Source: Anarhynchus alexandrinus (Eukaryota > Chordata > Aves > Charadriiformes > Charadriidae). From it: a stretch of 64,000 nt of DNA. The stretch covers positions 1,554,740 through 1,618,739 of the forward strand of contig VUYV01000191.1 in NCBI GenBank assembly GCA_008711295.1, in the 5' to 3' direction. Below the pieces are notes generated by a model. The model worked only from the letters and a program-made list of their open reading frames with translations. It was not told the origin of the DNA and ran no database searches. Within the stretch, counting starts at the first letter, position 1. Each line of letters starts with the position of its first letter. The translations under genes were made by a program, and so were the position numbers. Positions 61,101 to 64,000 of this stretch are shown piece by piece.

Positions 61101-64000
61101 AATTGTGGAAAAGAGGTTTAAAATTCTCCAGTTAAATTTGGAATCGTTTCACATCAATTTTTAGACTTGCTTATTGCAACGCTAGTGGCTAAATACTGGG
61201 GAACAGCAGCTCTGATCTTAATAAAGACCGTGTAATAGTTGTTTTGACTTCTAATATAGATGAAAAACCTGATTCTTTCCCGTTGTTAAAATCTCTTTAA
61301 GCAGCACACTGAAAAATGGTCCCTTGGACAGAGTGAGTTTAAATCATTTTTTTTCAGATGAATCTGTACACAGAATTTTTACACCTGTACCATTTTTATT
61401 CCTGAAATAGCATCACATTGAATTTTTATTTTTGAAAACTTGAAATTTCCTCTACAGTAGGAAAGTGATTCTAAATAATAAATCAAAACACACGTCCTAC
61501 CAATCAAGAGGCAGGACCGCGAAGCTTGAGAAACCACCTAATTTAGCGTAGAGCAGTCTCTCGTGCATAACTGCTGTCCTCTGATCAAACCATACTTTTT
61601 AACCTCAAACAAGGAGGAAAAATAAAAGAGTCTTGGTAAAAAGGACAGCTAGAACATCCTTTTAATAGAGATGGAAATGAATGGATATAATATAGNNNNN
61701 NNAAAAAAAAAAAAAAACCAACCCAAAAAGCAGTAGGCATTTTTTGAGCTACTGTTCAATCCTGGAGGTAAACTGTGCAGCTCAAAAGTATGCAAACTGT
61801 GTCGTGTTCAGAAAGAATACAGGAAAGTGAATAAGGCTAAAATTTAAAAAAAAAAATAAAAAAGGGAAGAAAAAAAAAGAAGGTTGGAAGAAGCAGCCTA
61901 GATCTTCTAACTGGGACAAATACAAAAAAAAGATAATTGTGTCTGTCTGTGGAAAGAGCCACATTTGTACTGCTTGTTAAATAGAACCATTTTCTGAGGC
62001 AGTGCGCTTTTTCCACTCCTCTAATCTTAGCAGATGTGGATGTGAAATTTATCTGTACTGATATACCGAAAAAATTCCCAGCCTTCTTTTTTTAGTAAAT
62101 GTAAATTGTAACTCACAGTGCTGATGGTATCAAACTGTGTGATGATTTAAGACCAACAGACATGCCAACAGTACAGGACTTTTTGCTCTAAACTTTTTAA
62201 TCTCATCGCAGACGAGCGGGAAAAATATTTTATCTGTGTCATCCTTGCTGTGGCTTCAAATCTTAAAGATAAAGTCCAGACTAGTATTTGACTGGTTGGA
62301 GGCCCTCCTACCAAGGTTAGAGGTGCGGGCTGAGAACCTGTGGCGACTGAACGGGGTAGCGTCGCAGTCACATTTCCTTAAAAATAGTATTTTACAACTA
62401 TTTCTTTTTAGTCTAACGCTAGTTAAGTGTGTGAAGGATAACGATGAGAAAAGCGGGTTTGTATGATATTAATCTTCTCCCTGGGGCATAAGCCAGGGGG
62501 AAAATGACATTCCTCTTGCCTTGAAGTTAAAGCAGCAAAATAAGTGCGTTTTGATCACGCAACACTTCCATATGGACCTTCGCATTCCTCGTTTCCTGAT
62601 GGCAAACTAATCCAGTGGGAGACCCAACGGCTATACAAATTTGGCAAATAGCATAAAGGATAGAAAGGCAAACTTTTAAGAGTTTGTAGTACTGTAATTG
62701 TAGGAACTGGATTCATCTAATCTTCCTAGTACGTTAAGCATTGTTCTCTGTAGTAGCTCCCTAACCCCAGCAAGTTGTAGAAAACATTGTAGGCAGTTGT
62801 TTCCTTAATTTTTCTAGTGGATAGGAAATAAATAATGATTTTATTTTTTTTAATGCTGCATCCTAAATATGGAGTGTATTGAGCTATTACTTCTTTCTTT
62901 CTGTATGCCCAGAGAACCGTGCTTCTCTAAGGAAGGACAGCAAAATGACGAAATGACCCTCCACATATTAGGTAATAAATAAGATGGATGAATAATTGAA
63001 ATCTTGTACTATGTGGGCATCAATAGATTAATTTTCACGAGCGAACTTATTTCCAGTAATGATCTTGGGAAGTAATCTCTCATCAGCAAGCTGTCACAGT
63101 GCAGGAGAGGATTTTAGACTCTTCCTTAAAGTTGTACTAACTGTGTTGTGCTCTCGTGTGCTCTGTGTTTCTATAATTTTTTGCTTCAGTTGCATACAAA
63201 GCCAAACAAGAAATAATTATGAGCTATTAAAAGCCCCTTTAAAAAGCTGGCAGTTTGCTAATTCAAACAACAGCTAATACATTTTGAGATGGCACTGAAC
63301 TTTTAAACTTCTTTTTATGCTCTTTTTAGTAGAAAAAAAAAAGTATTTCAGTGTAAGTATAGCTTTTCATGACATGAAAGGGAAATTGATCTTTGGTGTC
63401 TGTTGATGCAAACAGGAAAAGTTTGTCTTGAAATGCAATATTCTTTGGAAGAATTCAGTTATAAGGCCTTCCTGGAGAACTTGAACACTAAATGGAAAGG
63501 CTAATAAATCACTGGAAAAGACTTTACTCTAAAATATGGAGGTAGCTCATGATCTGTTTGGGCCCTGGTTCCTTAATCTGGATGCTGTATTCTGAGTGTT
63601 CCTACGTCACTGTTTCTTTCGATGTCTTTGCCTTTCATTCTAGTTTGAAAGCCATCATCTCTTCCAGATGTGTAGATATGTACTGGGGTAAGATTTAGCC
63701 TACTCCAGTCTAAGGATTAGCACCTCACCAGTAAGATTTTCTTAGAATCCATTTTTGTCTATAGAACAAAAAATAAATAAGCATACATTAAATAGCATGA
63801 AACCCTAAAAGTGCATCTGGACTATTTGATGCTTTGCATAATATAGATTAGAGCATAAAGACTGTGATTGCAAAGACTAATTGTTAAGTTTAAAAAACCC
63901 GAGAGAAATAATTGCTGCTAGTCTGCATGTCAGAAATTTCAAGTTAAAAGCCATAACATGTTTAACTAAAACCCAGCTAATTAGAGCAGAAGTAGATCCC
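58109..64000. other. Unique AT-rich DNA to the window end
   Basis: No gene or transposon was recognised. A runs lie at 59775-59788 and 59793-59803, an assembly gap of seven N at 61696-61702 is followed directly by A15, and A-rich sequence continues at about 61840-61880. Open frames are all short and unrecognised. Confidence 0.6.
61696..61702. other. 7-base assembly gap next to a poly-A run
   Basis: Seven N immediately precede 15 A (61703-61717). Most likely an unresolved homopolymer or microsatellite; the true length is unknown. Confidence 0.95.

Noticed and set aside
1..64000. CRISPR arrays, operons, ribosome binding sites, attachment sites, tRNA or rRNA genes
   Set aside because: No regularly spaced repeats, no tandem gene organisation, no cloverleaf or rRNA signature; the sequence is vertebrate.

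Overview
The window looks like a piece of bird genome. It is AT-rich, has no recognisable protein-coding gene, and carries many CR1 LINE copies whose 3' ends close in the bird-typical ATTCTATG-type short repeat. It also holds a solo LTR of a type I know from bird endogenous retroviruses. Several CR1 copies resemble lineages common in Neoaves; placing the species there is an inference. The sequence is best read as intergenic or deep-intronic DNA. No exon series, tRNA, rRNA, CRISPR array or prokaryotic feature is visible.

Layout. 1-9.5 kb: unique AT-rich DNA with a small, isolated CpG-dense patch at about 5.6-5.83 kb and one unexplained 186-codon open frame on the minus strand at 6.07-6.63 kb. 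9.53-10.11 kb: a complete solo LTR with a perfect 5-bp target duplication. 10.1-18.4 kb: unique DNA, one old CR1 scrap, a CpG-free conserved-element candidate at 14.45-14.76 kb and a 71-nt homopurine tract at 16.07-16.14 kb. 18.46-19.09 kb: an old plus-strand CR1 split by a younger minus-strand CR1. 22.68-23.09 kb: a young CR1. 23.1-44.9 kb: mostly unique DNA with five minus-strand CR1 fragments near 33.6, 36.2, 38.7-39.3 and 40.4-40.6 kb and in the 44.9 kb boundary element, plus AT microsatellites and a CpG-free conserved-element candidate at 34.03-34.59 kb.

44.95-48.28 kb: the most structured part. It is a 3.3-kb CR1 compound of opposing layers: a split old minus-strand CR1, a 1.6-kb plus-strand CR1 carrying most of a reverse transcriptase, and a young plus-strand CR1 inserted into the right arm of the old one. 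48.3-64 kb: unique DNA with two further CR1 copies (54.2-54.6 and 57.8-58.1 kb), homopolymer runs and one 7-base assembly gap.

Transposon-derived DNA totals about 6.8 kb, roughly a tenth of the window. Nothing here works as a gene set. The CR1 reverse transcriptase pieces are all 5'-truncated and broken, and the LTR has lost its internal retroviral region. I did not find a new molecular system; the most useful observations are the nested insertion histories, a set of very similar young CR1 copies, and a few short structured or CpG-dense sites that conservation data could test.
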